Shown: piece after piece, positions 1 to 8,466 of the stretch | Layout of the letters: each line of letters starts with the position of its first letter | Numbering within the stretch: the stretch's first letter is position 1 | The notes under the pieces: model-generated | The model's database searches: none | What the model was told of the DNA's origin: nothing | What the model saw: the letters and a program-made list of their open reading frames with translations, nothing else | Position numbers and translations under genes: made by a program | DNA from: Petrolisthes cinctipes | Taxonomy: Eukaryota > Arthropoda > Malacostraca > Decapoda > Porcellanidae | NCBI GenBank assembly: GCA_033782935.1 | Contig: JAWQEG010001440.1 | Coordinates: 1-64,000 of the forward strand | Length of the DNA stretch: 64,000 bases | Reading direction: 5' to 3'

Positions 1-18
1 GTATATTCTTTTTATTAC

Positions 19-99
<81 letters not shown>

Positions 100-105
100 T
101 ATTAT
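19..105. repeat. (ATT)n microsatellite
   Basis: Nearly uninterrupted ATT/TTA trinucleotide repeat with one CATT and one ACT interruption. The same motif recurs at 2120-2155, 2848-2885 and 2934-2972 inside small inverted-repeat elements, so this tract may be the remnant of a similar loop. Confidence 0.97.
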
Positions 106-145
106 AGCAGCTGGTACAGTCGGCAGCATAAGTTCCCTTCATTTG

Positions 146-361
146 TACACTCGAGCTCGTAAATTTACGACCTCGTGGCATAGTGATTACGGTAAGTATG
201 TCACCTGAGCTGGTAACACTGTGTGGAGAAGGTTTCATTGTAGGTGAAAGACTGTAGTATCATATCGTTCTATTCTGTTGATTCTTCCCCCATTCAGTGT
301 TACCAGCTCAAATGACATAAACATCTTAGTACGTGGTCGAGAATTTACGAGCTCGAGTGTA
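146..361. repeat. Local imperfect inverted repeat, arms about 70 bp
   Basis: The left arm (146-221) and right arm (295-361) are reverse complements with a few mismatches and a small indel. Both share the TACACTCGAGCTCGTAAATT end and the inner GAGCTGGTAACACTG segment. The loop is about 73 bp. This is the structure of a small foldback element or MITE. No clear target-site duplication is visible. Confidence 0.8.
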
Positions 362-414
362 TTTAATTGTGGCTGTACTTGAAGGTAAAGTGAGTGTGTG
401 TGTTCCATCCCCAC

Positions 415-492
415 CTGCATCTGGTCTGGCTTGATGTCCCACTGTCCTATCTGTCCATCCATCCTTGTGGCTTGGAATGTCCATCGTGATCC
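415..492 (-). CDS. Possible single internal exon, product unknown
   Basis: On the minus strand, a pyrimidine-rich stretch ending in TATTTCAG precedes position 492, and CAG followed by GTGGGG lies at 417-411. These fit a splice acceptor and donor around a 78-bp, phase-neutral exon of 26 codons. In one frame it encodes a non-repetitive, Trp- and Gln-containing peptide that begins GSRWTFQATRMDG. A longer open frame (235-603, 122 codons) spans it, but its C-terminal part is made of inverted-repeat sequence, so that full ORF is unlikely to be a gene. I do not recognise the family. No neighbouring exon can be identified in this repeat-rich window. A chance match of splice consensus is at least as likely. 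Confidence 0.2.
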
Positions 493-603
493 CTGAAATA
501 GCATGCAATCATTATCATCTAATGCTGTATATGTAACATAAAAAAGTATACATTTAGCATTCAAAGGTATCATTTGTCTTGAGTTAATTGTCAGTTTATT
601 CAC

Positions 604-1172
604 TCCCTTTAATTAACTATGTTTGGAGACAAAGACTTTTTAGAATACAAGGAGAAAATCTCTTTTGTCTAAGTGTTTATATTCATTAGTTTTTTCTTTC
701 TCTTTTAATGTTCTAATCATTCTCTAATTCTTTCCTTTCCAATCTCTCTCTCCTATATTCTCTGTTCTTTCTATTTCCTTCCTGCTTGATGTCTCACCTT
801 TTTATTGCCTTTTTTGGCGCTATATGACCTCACTGTTGCGGCTCCTAATATCAATCAATCAATCAATCTCTCCTATATTTCCTGTAAGTCTTCTTTTAGA
901 CTTTTAGATAAACATTCATTCAATAAAGTAATTTATTAAACTGAAGTGAAAATATTTTGTGATAATGATTTAGTGTAAATATCAATTGTTATTGTTATGA
1001 TACTTGGTGATGCATGTGGTATAGTGAATTAATTATTGTTGTTGTTGTTGTTGTTGTTGTTGTTTGTGTGATACATTTATTTAAACTCAATTATTAATAC
1101 ATGCTTCTTCACTTAATAAATGTACTTCATCCATTGTTTCTGTTCTCCCAATTGTTGTGTTTTCTGACTAGA
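604..1172. other. AT-rich intergenic sequence with short microsatellites
   Basis: No gene is supported here. It holds a short (TCAA)n run at 851-868 and a (GTT)n run of about ten units at 1033-1062. The rest is AT-rich unique-looking sequence. Confidence 0.7.
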
Positions 1173-1390
1173 TGTACAGCCACAATCAAATAACCACCGA
1201 CACTTTCTCACCATTGTAGTAAATATCTTGGTAATAAAGAAAAATACATGTATGATTTTGCAGCACCTCATAATAATAATAATTGGGGGGGTTGAGAAGA
1301 CATATGGTGTTGTATTATGTTTTGATATGATACTGATTATTTTGCACAATAGAAGGAAAGTGTTGGTGGATATTTGATTGTGGCTGTACA
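1173..1390 (+). mobile_element. MITE-like inverted-repeat element, copy 1
   Basis: The element starts TGTACAGCCACAATCAAAT and ends in the reverse complement of that sequence. The terminal inverted repeats are about 36 bp with three or four mismatches. The interior (about 145 bp) has no coding capacity and includes a short (AAT)n tract before a G-rich GGGGGGGTTGAG segment. Two more copies at 2004-2325 and 2749-3080 share the same termini and internal landmarks (a CACCTCATAAT segment and a GTTTTGATATGATACTG segment). No clear target-site duplication is visible, so the transposase family that moved it is not assigned. Confidence 0.8.
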
Positions 1391-1577
1391 GTATTAGCTA
1401 TAGTGATGTACGGGAATACAATTTTAATACAGAGATGACAGATATAGTTCTCATATGGTAAATTATGTATGATGTTATTTCCACCTGTGTATGTATGTAT
1501 TAGCTATAGTGATGTACGGTAATACAATTTTAATACAGAGATGACAGATATAGTTCTCATATGGTAAATTATGTATG
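1391..1577. repeat. Direct duplication of an 81-bp segment, spacing 106 bp
   Basis: The segments 1391-1471 and 1497-1577 (GTATTAGCTATAGTGATGTA onward) match over about 81 bp with one substitution seen, separated by a 25-bp spacer. The first copy directly abuts the end of the MITE-like element ending at 1390. Confidence 0.9.
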
Positions 1578-1775
1578 TTGTTGGAATAAAAACTGGTTCA
1601 AGATGAGATGGACGTGAATTTATGCTGCCGACTGTACATACCTATACAATGTGTGGTGTATTGTGTGTGAAGGGAGTCATTGTATTGTCACCAAACCAAA
1701 GTCAACACCTAGAATATTTTGTTTATTGATTTACTGTATTTATTTATTTTTTGCATACGGCCCCTAATCTAAAGG

Positions 1776-1935
1776 GGGAAGTTCAGTGTTGGCAAATCTG
1801 GAACCACTGATTCCTCCAAACTATTCCAAGCAACAGGATACCATTATTTGTCTTCATTTTGGGTCTGTTTCCTGGCATACTTTGGAGGAATCATGGCACT
1901 CCAATGTAACAAAAGTGAATTACCACCTTAAAAGC
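1776..1935 (+). repeat. Dispersed foldback repeat, copy 1
   Basis: About 160 bp shared with 2442-2605 in direct orientation, with substitutions and small indels. Within each copy, a CCTCCAAACTATTCC motif near the left end faces a TACTTTGGAGGAATCA motif further right, so each copy can fold on itself. A 68-codon open frame over this segment (1786-1992) is not conserved in the other copy and is not taken as a gene. Confidence 0.7.
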
Positions 1936-2003
1936 CAGAACTTACTACTGTATTTTGAAGGAAAGACAAAGAAATCATGTACTTGGGAGTAAAGGTGACT
2001 TAA

Positions 2004-2119
2004 AACAACCACAAGCAAATATTCTACAACACTTTCCTTTCATCATGAAATAAATCAGTATCATATCAAAATATAATCATACAACAACAACACCTTGCGT
2101 CAACTCAACCCCCTCAATG

Positions 2120-2155
<36 letters not shown>

Positions 2156-2325
2156 AGGTGTTGTAAAATATAATCATACAACAACACCTTACGTCAACTC
2201 AACCCCCTCAATTATTATCATTATTATGAGGTATTGCAAAATCATACACGTGTTGTTCTTTATTACCTAGATATTTATTACCATTAAAGGAAAAGTGTTG
2301 GTGGATATTTGATTGTGGCTATACA
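2004..2325 (-). mobile_element. MITE-like inverted-repeat element, copy 2 (reverse orientation)
   Basis: Same family as 1173-1390, inverted. The right terminus reads GTGTTGGTGGATATTTGATT and onward to ATACA. The left terminus is degenerate (ACAACCACAAGCAAATATTC). The interior contains an ATT tract (about 2120-2155) and a tandemly repeated CAACTCAACCCCCTCAAT segment, as does copy 3. Confidence 0.75.
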
Positions 2326-2441
2326 ACTGACCACAAGTATTCATTCATACAAGCTGTTGGTTTCAAGATATCATAACAAACACAGAAGATGTAAGACAAT
2401 AATAAAACTACAACACAATTTTATACTGAAGTATCCATATG

Positions 2442-2605
2442 GGGGAAGTACATTGTTGGTGAATCTGGAGCAACTGAATCCTCCAAACTATTCCAAGCAA
2501 CAACAGAACACCATTATTTTTGTTTATCTGGTCCTGTTGTTTCCTGGCATACTTTGGAGGAATCAAGGCACTCCAATGTAACCAAAGTGAATTACCTCTT
2601 TAATA
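2442..2605 (+). repeat. Dispersed foldback repeat, copy 2
   Basis: Diverged direct copy of 1776-1935, sharing the GAATCTGGA, CTCCAAACTATTCCAAGCAA and CATACTTTGGAGGAATCA landmarks in order. Part of it recurs inverted at about 2645-2680 (TTGCTGGGAATAGTTTGAAG). Confidence 0.7.
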
Positions 2606-2748
2606 CTGTAGAATAATTTATGCTGTTTATATTTTCCTTTGGCCTGTTGCTGGGAATAGTTTGAAGGAATCATTTACTCCAGATTTACAACCCTGCACTG
2701 AACTACCCTCCTTAAATAATCTTAAATAATCCTAGTTAATTAAGTAAC

Positions 2749-2845
2749 TGTACAGCCACAATCAAATATCCACCAACACTTTCCTTCCATGGTAGTAATT
2801 ATCTTGGTCATAAAGAACAACACATGTATGATTTTGCAACACCTC

Positions 2846-2886
<41 letters not shown>

Positions 2887-2929
2887 TGAGGGGGTTGAGG
2901 TGTTGTATGATTATATTTTACAGCACCTC

Positions 2930-2970
<41 letters not shown>

Positions 2971-3080
2971 TGAGGAGGTTGAGTTGACGTAAGGTGTTGT
3001 ATGATTATATTTTGATATGATACTGGTTTATTTGCACGATGGAAGGAAAGTGTTGGAGGGTATTTGATGGTGGCTGTACA
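2749..3080 (+). mobile_element. MITE-like inverted-repeat element, copy 3, with duplicated (AAT)n core
   Basis: Begins TGTACAGCCACAATCAAATA and ends TTTGATGGTGGCTGTACA, with terminal inverted repeats of about 36 bp. The core unit (CACCTCATAAT, (AAT)n, TTGAGGGGGTTGAG, TGTTGTATGATTATATTTT) is present twice in tandem, each with its own AAT tract (about 2848-2885 and 2934-2972). Apparent ORFs of polyisoleucine here are translations of the microsatellite. Confidence 0.82.
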
Positions 3081-3134
3081 AGAATAAGATTGGCTCCACA
3101 TATGATAATTATTCTCTATCTGGATACAACACAT

Positions 3135-3530
3135 ATTAGAGAGAAAAAAAAAATTGTTGAGAAACTGGCCAAAAAAAAAAAAAAAAAAAAAAAATAATGA
3201 TAATAATGAATAATATACTAGAAAATTAAAATATTTCAAATTTAAAAACTATGAATACAATACTAATTAGAAAAAAAAAGTTTTGAGAAACTGGCAAAAA
3301 ATAAATAAATAAATAATAATAATAATGATGAATAATCTACTAGTGCTGTAAAACAATTAAAAACATATCTTCAAATGTAAAAACTATGAATACAAGACAA
3401 ATTAGAGAGAGAAAAAAAAAGTATTGAGAAACTGGCAAAAAAAAACAATAATAATAATAAAAAAAATAATAATAATAATAATAAATAATCTACAATAAGA
3501 ATATCTTCAAATTAAAAAAACTATGAATAA
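3135..3530 (+). repeat. Three tandem units of 131-135 bp
   Basis: Units begin at 3135, 3266 and 3401 with ATTAGAGAG or ATTAGAAAA. Each continues with a poly-A run, TTGAGAAACTGGC, an A-rich (AAT)n tract, AATAATCTACTAG or similar, and AAAAACTATGAATA. Differences are mainly in homopolymer and trinucleotide lengths. Confidence 0.85.
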
Positions 3531-3910
3531 AATGGCAAGGGAATCAATGCTCATACAAATTAATACATAATACATAAAGCAGGGAGAATTTATATTGAAG
3601 TTAGAATTTTAACAAGTAATTATATATCATAAGGCAGCTGTTGACATACAAACAAACAAACATACAAACAGCTGGAATAAACACTGTTGAAAAAGTAACA
3701 AATAGAAAAAAATAAAAAAATATAAAAGATAATTATTTACAGTGTCTTTTAATTAATGAAGAAGATAAGGGAATAAACAATAATAATAATGAAAATAATA
3801 ATAATAATGAAAATAATAATAATAATAAAGTTGTATTACCTGTATAAGAAGTGAGTTTTATTTTCATGACAAATCAACATATTTTTTATTATTTTTCCTC
3901 TGTTATTTCA
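3531..3910. other. AT-rich spacer without genes
   Basis: Very A-rich sequence with scattered AAT and CAAA microsatellite patches (for example 3651-3672 and 3779-3830). Nothing with coding or structural support is visible. Confidence 0.6.

Positions 3911-3911
<1 letters not shown>

Positions 3912-3981
<70 letters not shown>
3912..3981. repeat. (GA)n microsatellite, followed by a poly-T run
   Basis: About 34 GA units, one interrupted by GATA. A T-homopolymer of about 20 bases follows at 4025-4045, just outside the left edge of the large palindrome. Confidence 0.97.
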
Positions 3982-3986
<5 letters not shown>

Positions 3987-4105
3987 AATTACTATATATA
4001 TTTTTCGTTAGAGAGAGACCACCATTTTTTTTTTTTTTTTTTTTTGACATACTGTGAGTGAATTAATTGCACTTCAAAATATCAGAAGCATACTACAGTA
4101 ATCCC

Positions 4106-4305
4106 TTAAAGGGGTGCGGGAATAGGGGGTCGGGGGGGTTTTGGGGGGTGCGGGAGTAGGGGGACAGGCTTGGGGGAGGGTTAGGGGGGTTCGGGAATAT
4201 GGGACAGGCTTTCTACCCACTCCAAGCCTGTCCCCCTACTTTCGCACCCCCCTAAACCCCCCCCCAAGCCCGTCCCCTTATTCCCGCACCCCCTTACCCC
4301 CTTAA
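4106..4305. mobile_element. G-rich foldback element A with TTAA ends
   Basis: Begins TTAAAGGGGTGCGGGAATAG and ends CCGCACCCCCTTACCCCCTTAA. The left half is G-rich and the right half C-rich, built from units containing GGTGCGGGAATAGGGGGACA and GGCTTGGGGG. The halves meet at TTCTACCCACTCC. TTAA at both outer ends is the target preference of piggyBac-type transposases, so a nonautonomous piggyBac-like origin is an inference. In the opposite arm this position is occupied by two elements (18214-18442 and 18510-18706), so A may be a fusion. Confidence 0.7.
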
Positions 4306-4369
4306 GGAACCCTGTGTGTTATGTAGTCAGAAAATTGGAGTAAATGAGTCCTTCAAATATTGCCATGAA

Positions 4370-4395
4370 ACACACACACACATACACACAAACAT

Positions 4396-4430
<35 letters not shown>

Positions 4431-4517
4431 TACATACATACACCCACACACACACCCACACACACACAAACACACACACACATACACACACACACATACA
4501 CAAACACATACACACAC
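4370..4517. repeat. (CA)n microsatellite interrupted by the retrotransposon at its right end
   Basis: CA/CATA/CCCACA-rich tract. In the opposite palindrome arm the matching (TG)n at 18126-18149 runs directly into the next arm block. The retrotransposon starting at about 4518 therefore landed inside or at the edge of this tract. Confidence 0.9.
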
Positions 4518-7014
4518 CCTTGCCACCCCCGCAACACCGCTTCCATCATAGTCTGTGTTGTATATCATCCACCACGTGCCACTACAGCACAGCTACTCAC
4601 CGACCACATTATTGACACAGCTGACACTCTGAGGGTGAGATATCCTGCTGCTAAGTTAGTCATATGTGGGGATTTCAACCGCTTGGACGTGAGTGACATC
4701 CAACACCAACTCAACCTCACCCAAGTCGTGGATTTCCCCACCCACGGTCAAGCTACTCTCGACCTTATTTTGACTAACCTGGACCATCAGTACTCAGCCC
4801 CCCGCCCCCTCCCCCCCATAGGACGAAGCAACTACGTCTCCATTCTATGGTCACTCACACCTACTACATCGGTGCCAAGGGAAACTGTCACCCGATCCTA
4901 TCGGCCAATACCTGACTCTTCGATAAGAGAGTTTGGTCAGTGGCTGGTACACCACCCATGGATAGAGGTGACGGAACCACAAGACGTCCACACTAAATGG
5001 CACAACTACGTCAACACCACGACAGAGGCCTACCATCACCACTTCCCCATCAAGACCATCCGTGTGCATCCAGCTGACACCCCATGGATGACACCACGAA
5101 TAAAGCGGCTGTTACAGCAGCGAAACAGGCTCTTCTACACCGACCCAGCCCAGTACAGAAGCCTCAGAAACAGGGTAATCAGGGAGATCAGGACTGCCAA
5201 GGCTAGCTACTACCCAGAAAAAGTGCAACACCTATAACAGGCCAACAACAGACAATGGTACTCCAAAATTAAATCTCTCTGTGGTTTACAAAAGCACTCC
5301 CTCTCCTTCCCCTGTACTTCACACCTTTCTCCTGATAATGCGGCCGAGGCGCTTAACGGTCACTTTGCCGCTATCTGTCAAACCCTCCCCCCTCTTCAGC
5401 CCAGCCTTCTCCCTGCCTACCTCCCCTCCCCATCCCCACTCCCCTCTGTCCATGAGGCTGAAGTTGCCAAAATGATAACCTCATTTAAATCTAACAGATC
5501 CACCACACCTGATGACCTCCCCATTAAAATTTACAAAGAATTTGCCCCTGAACTAGCCACGCCCCTCTGCTCCATAATCAACGCCTCCCTCGCTCAAAAT
5601 GCTTGCCCTGCTGACTGGAAAATTTCCTATGTCACTCCCATCCCTAAAACTCCCACCCCACAAACCTTTAATGACCTAAGACCAATTCCCATCACACCTC
5701 TCCCTAGCCTCCTTTGTGAAGATTTCGTGTTTAACTGGTCTTATTCACAAATTAGCAAACAGCTAGACACCCGTCAGTTCGGCAACATCAAATCCACCTC
5801 CACTTCCCACTGCCTAGTCAGCTTCCTTGATTTCATCCACAGCCACTTGGACAAACGTAACACATCTCTCGCTCTTGCTTTTGTAGACTTTAGGAAAGCA
5901 TTTGATCTTGTAGACTACACTGTTGTCATCAACAAGGCCATTAACCTGGGACTCCACCCCAACCTGGTAGCTTGGCTGGCTGACTTCCTCACAGGAAGGC
6001 AGCAGGCGGTCCGTTATCAGGGCTCCATATCTCCCCTGCAACAGCTGACTTGTGGGGTTCCACAAGGAACTAAATCTGGACCACTATGCTTCCTCATGCT
6101 GATTAATGATGCCCTCACCGACACCCAGCATCGATGGAAATACATGGATGACTGCACGGTTGGTATCCCAGTCAACACCAGGACACCAGATTATAATCCA
6201 CTGCAAGCCACCCTTGACAGGCTGCAGGCGTGGACAGAGCACAACAACGTCTCCATCAACCACACCAAGACCGTGGTGATGCACGTCTGCACCTCATCTG
6301 CAGTTGTACCGCCCCCCCAGCTCACAATTGGCCCTCATCCACTCCAAGTCATCCACTCCTTCAAGCTTCTCGGCATCACTGTGGATGACCTATTATCATG
6401 GAAGCAACATGTCGCAAGGATGGTCAAGGTAGCCTCATACAAGCTGTACATGCTGCGCAGACTCAGGTCTCTGGGGACTCCAGCAGGGGATTTGAAGGCA
6501 GTTTACACCTCTTTCATATTACCCTCACTGCTGTACGCCTCCCCAGCGTGGTCTTCATCTCTGAACAAAACGCAACAACAACAGCTTGAGAAGGTTCAGA
6601 AGAGGGCATGCAGAGTCATACTCGGCCCTGCCTACACCAGCTACAATAATGCCCTCACCACCCTGAGTCTGCCCAGGCTGACAGCCATGTATGAGCAAGC
6701 CCTTAGCAAGTTTGGGGAAGGCTTGCTACGTAACCCACGCCACCGTCACCTCCTACCACCTGACGCCCCCCCACCAGCCAGGGCTACCCGACACGAAAAC
6801 AAACTGGTGCCGCTAAGAGCCCCTCGCACTGACCGCTATCGCCAGAGCGCTGTTCCCACTTTAGTGCGAAAAATAAACACATAGATTAGTATGTCTCCAA
6901 GTTGTAGCCTATAGATCCTAGAATTAATATTAATGTAATCTTCCCCTCTGTAAATTTTCAGTCTCTGACTGCCATGTAAATAAACCGTTAATTATTATTA
7001 ATTATTATTATTAT
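4518..7014 (+). mobile_element. 5'-truncated non-LTR retrotransposon of CR1/L2/jockey type (element a)
   Basis: The element starts abruptly inside an endonuclease domain directly after a (CA)n tract. It continues through a reverse transcriptase and ends with a 130-bp 3' UTR, an AATAAA at 6979-6984 and a short (ATT)n tail at about 6993-7014. Loss of the 5' end, absence of LTRs and a short 3' tandem tail are the usual marks of target-primed reverse transcription. It sits only in the left arm of the palindrome, so it inserted after the arms existed. GC content and codon use (C-rich third positions) differ sharply from the flanks and from element b. Confidence 0.92.
4519..6884 (+). pseudogene. 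ORF2 relic: partial APE-like endonuclease plus reverse transcriptase
   Basis: One reading frame runs from the (CA)n junction to a stop at 6882-6884 and is broken once, by TAA at 5235-5237. The endonuclease part begins near the VYHPP motif, so its N-terminal catalytic Asn and Glu are missing. The GDFN motif (near 4670) is present and DLILTN follows (near 4765). The usual Ser-Asp-His triad at 4827-4835 reads Ser-Asn-Tyr, so two catalytic residues are lost. The reverse transcriptase, counted from the Met at 5472, shows motif A (FVDFRKAFD, residues 137-145), motif B (GVPQGTKSGP, 195-204) and motif C (YMDD, 224-227; bases 6141-6152). The C-terminal region has the LLYASPAWS and EKVQKRACR patterns found after the RT in CR1/jockey-like elements. 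No RNase H domain is seen. The protein cannot support mobility. Confidence 0.9.
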
Positions 7015-7065
7015 ATGGATGGAGCTTGTTTGTTTCGTGGCATGGTCAGGAGGAATCAGAAGCCC

Positions 7066-7109
<44 letters not shown>

Positions 7110-7320
7110 TATGGAAGGAGCTTGTTTGTTTCGTGGCATGGTCAGGAGGAATCAGAAGCCTCCAAACACACACACACACACACACACATGGAAGAGCTTG
7201 TTTGTTTCGTCTGTCTACAAGTTATGTGAGTGTGTGTGTGTGACTGTGTGTGTGTGTGTCTGTGTCTGTGTGTGTGTGTGTCTGTGTGTGTGTGTGTGTG
7301 TTCTTACCTATTTGTATCTT
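7015..7320. repeat. Short direct repeats and (CA)n/(TG)n tracts in the left palindrome arm
   Basis: A roughly 48-bp segment (ATGGAAGGAGCTTGTTTGTT then CGTGGCATGGTCAGGAGGAA) occurs at 7017-7064, again at 7111-7158 and partially at 7188-7213, separated by (CA)n tracts. A (TG)n-rich tract spans 7226-7301. The counterpart in the right arm lies at 18061-18125. A single GTCTACAAGTTATGTG copy at about 7212-7228 corresponds to the unit that is amplified about tenfold at 17706-18027. Confidence 0.8.
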
Positions 7321-8135
7321 TACCGGATTGAGTCAAGCTCGTAAGTAATGTCCCGTATATTAAATAAAATCCTATTATCATATTTTTCTTTAATTAAAAT
7401 TATTATGCATGGTTTTGACACACACCATTTCTTCTTATGGATGGTAATTTGTTCCATGTGTGTGTGTGTGTGTGTGTGCGTGTGTGTGTTGTGAAAGGCG
7501 GCCGGCATACTAAGAAAAAACACCTCACTCTCTTTCTCTCTGTCTTTGGAATAACATCGTGTAATTTCCGTAGACTTAAATTCATCTTTATCACGTTCCA
7601 TTCACTCACACACCACAACCAAAAATATGGGTTTTTGGAATAGGTAAAAAATGTTGTCGAATCTCACATTTGACCTATGGGTGTGGAAGAATAGGTCAAA
7701 TGGGTAGGGGGTTCCCAGAAGGGGGGCTAAATTTTCTCCGTTTTCCTCTACGATGCACCATTTTTTAGTTATGGCCACTTTTTGGAAAAAATATTTAACC
7801 GATTTTTGACCATGAAGATCTATATGGCTTTGGATGAAACTTGGTATGGAAGTACATTTGGTATATTGGGCGAGACTGATTTTTTATTTTTTCTCTATGA
7901 TGCACCGTTTTTGAGTTATGGCCACTTTTTTGGAAATTTTTTGAACCGATTTTTGACCATGAAGAACCATATGAAGATTTGGATGAAATTTGGTATGGAA
8001 GTACAGTTGGTAAATTGGGCTAGATGATTTTTTCATTTTGTCTCTATGACCCTCTGTTCAAAAGTTATGTCAATTTTCGTTTCTTAAAAAACTGACCTAA
8101 TTATGACAATGATAAAAATAATGTTCAGTGATTAA
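7321..8135. repeat. Left-arm unique segment of the palindrome
   Basis: Reverse complement of 16848-17470, at roughly 85 percent identity by eye with numerous small indels. It includes a (TG)n tract at 7457-7490 matched by (CA)n at 17318-17349. The section 7740-8090 holds two internal diverged copies of a TGGCCACTTTTTGGAAA to TTGGTATGGAAGTACA segment, whereas the right arm has one. Short ORFs here are not conserved between arms, so no gene is called. Confidence 0.8.
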
Positions 8136-8348
8136 TTAAGGGGATGCGGGAATAGGGGGACAGGCTTGGGGGGCTTAGGTAGGTGCGGGGGGTTTTGGGG
8201 GGTGCGGAAGTAGGGGGACAGGCTTGGTGGGGTTAGGGGGGTGCGGGAATAGGGGACAGGCTTTGTACCAACCCCAAGCCTGTCCCCCTATTCCCGCACC
8301 CCCCAATTCCCCCCCCCAAGCCTGTCCCCTACTCCCGCACCCCCTTAA
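8136..8348. mobile_element. G-rich foldback element B with TTAA ends
   Basis: TTAAGGGGATGCGGGAATAG at the left and CCCGCACCCCCTTAA at the right, with G-rich units switching to C-rich units at about 8265. TTAA lies at 8136-8139 and 8345-8348. Its partner in the right arm (16749-16847) is shorter and keeps only one orientation. Confidence 0.75.
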
Positions 8349-8466
8349 TGTTTGAACATGAATAATATCTAATACCAAAGACTCACTCACACAACAAACA
8401 ACAAAATTAATGTCACTCATCTGTGTGATCTATTTGTGATCTATTTGTGGTTATACAGGAATGAGC

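Noticed and set aside
235..603. 122-codon minus-strand ORF as a whole gene
   Set aside because: Its C-terminal third is encoded by the local inverted repeat and by AT-rich flank. Only the 78-bp inner part has exon-like borders.
4316..4615. ORFs in the (CA)n tract giving His/Thr or Cys/Val proteins
   Set aside because: Microsatellite translations on both strands; only the part after 4518 is true retrotransposon coding sequence.
7320..7643. ORFs at 7320-7601, 7403-7618 and 7437-7643
   Set aside because: They overlap each other on both strands and are not kept in the mirror arm at 17178-17470, where indels break the frames.
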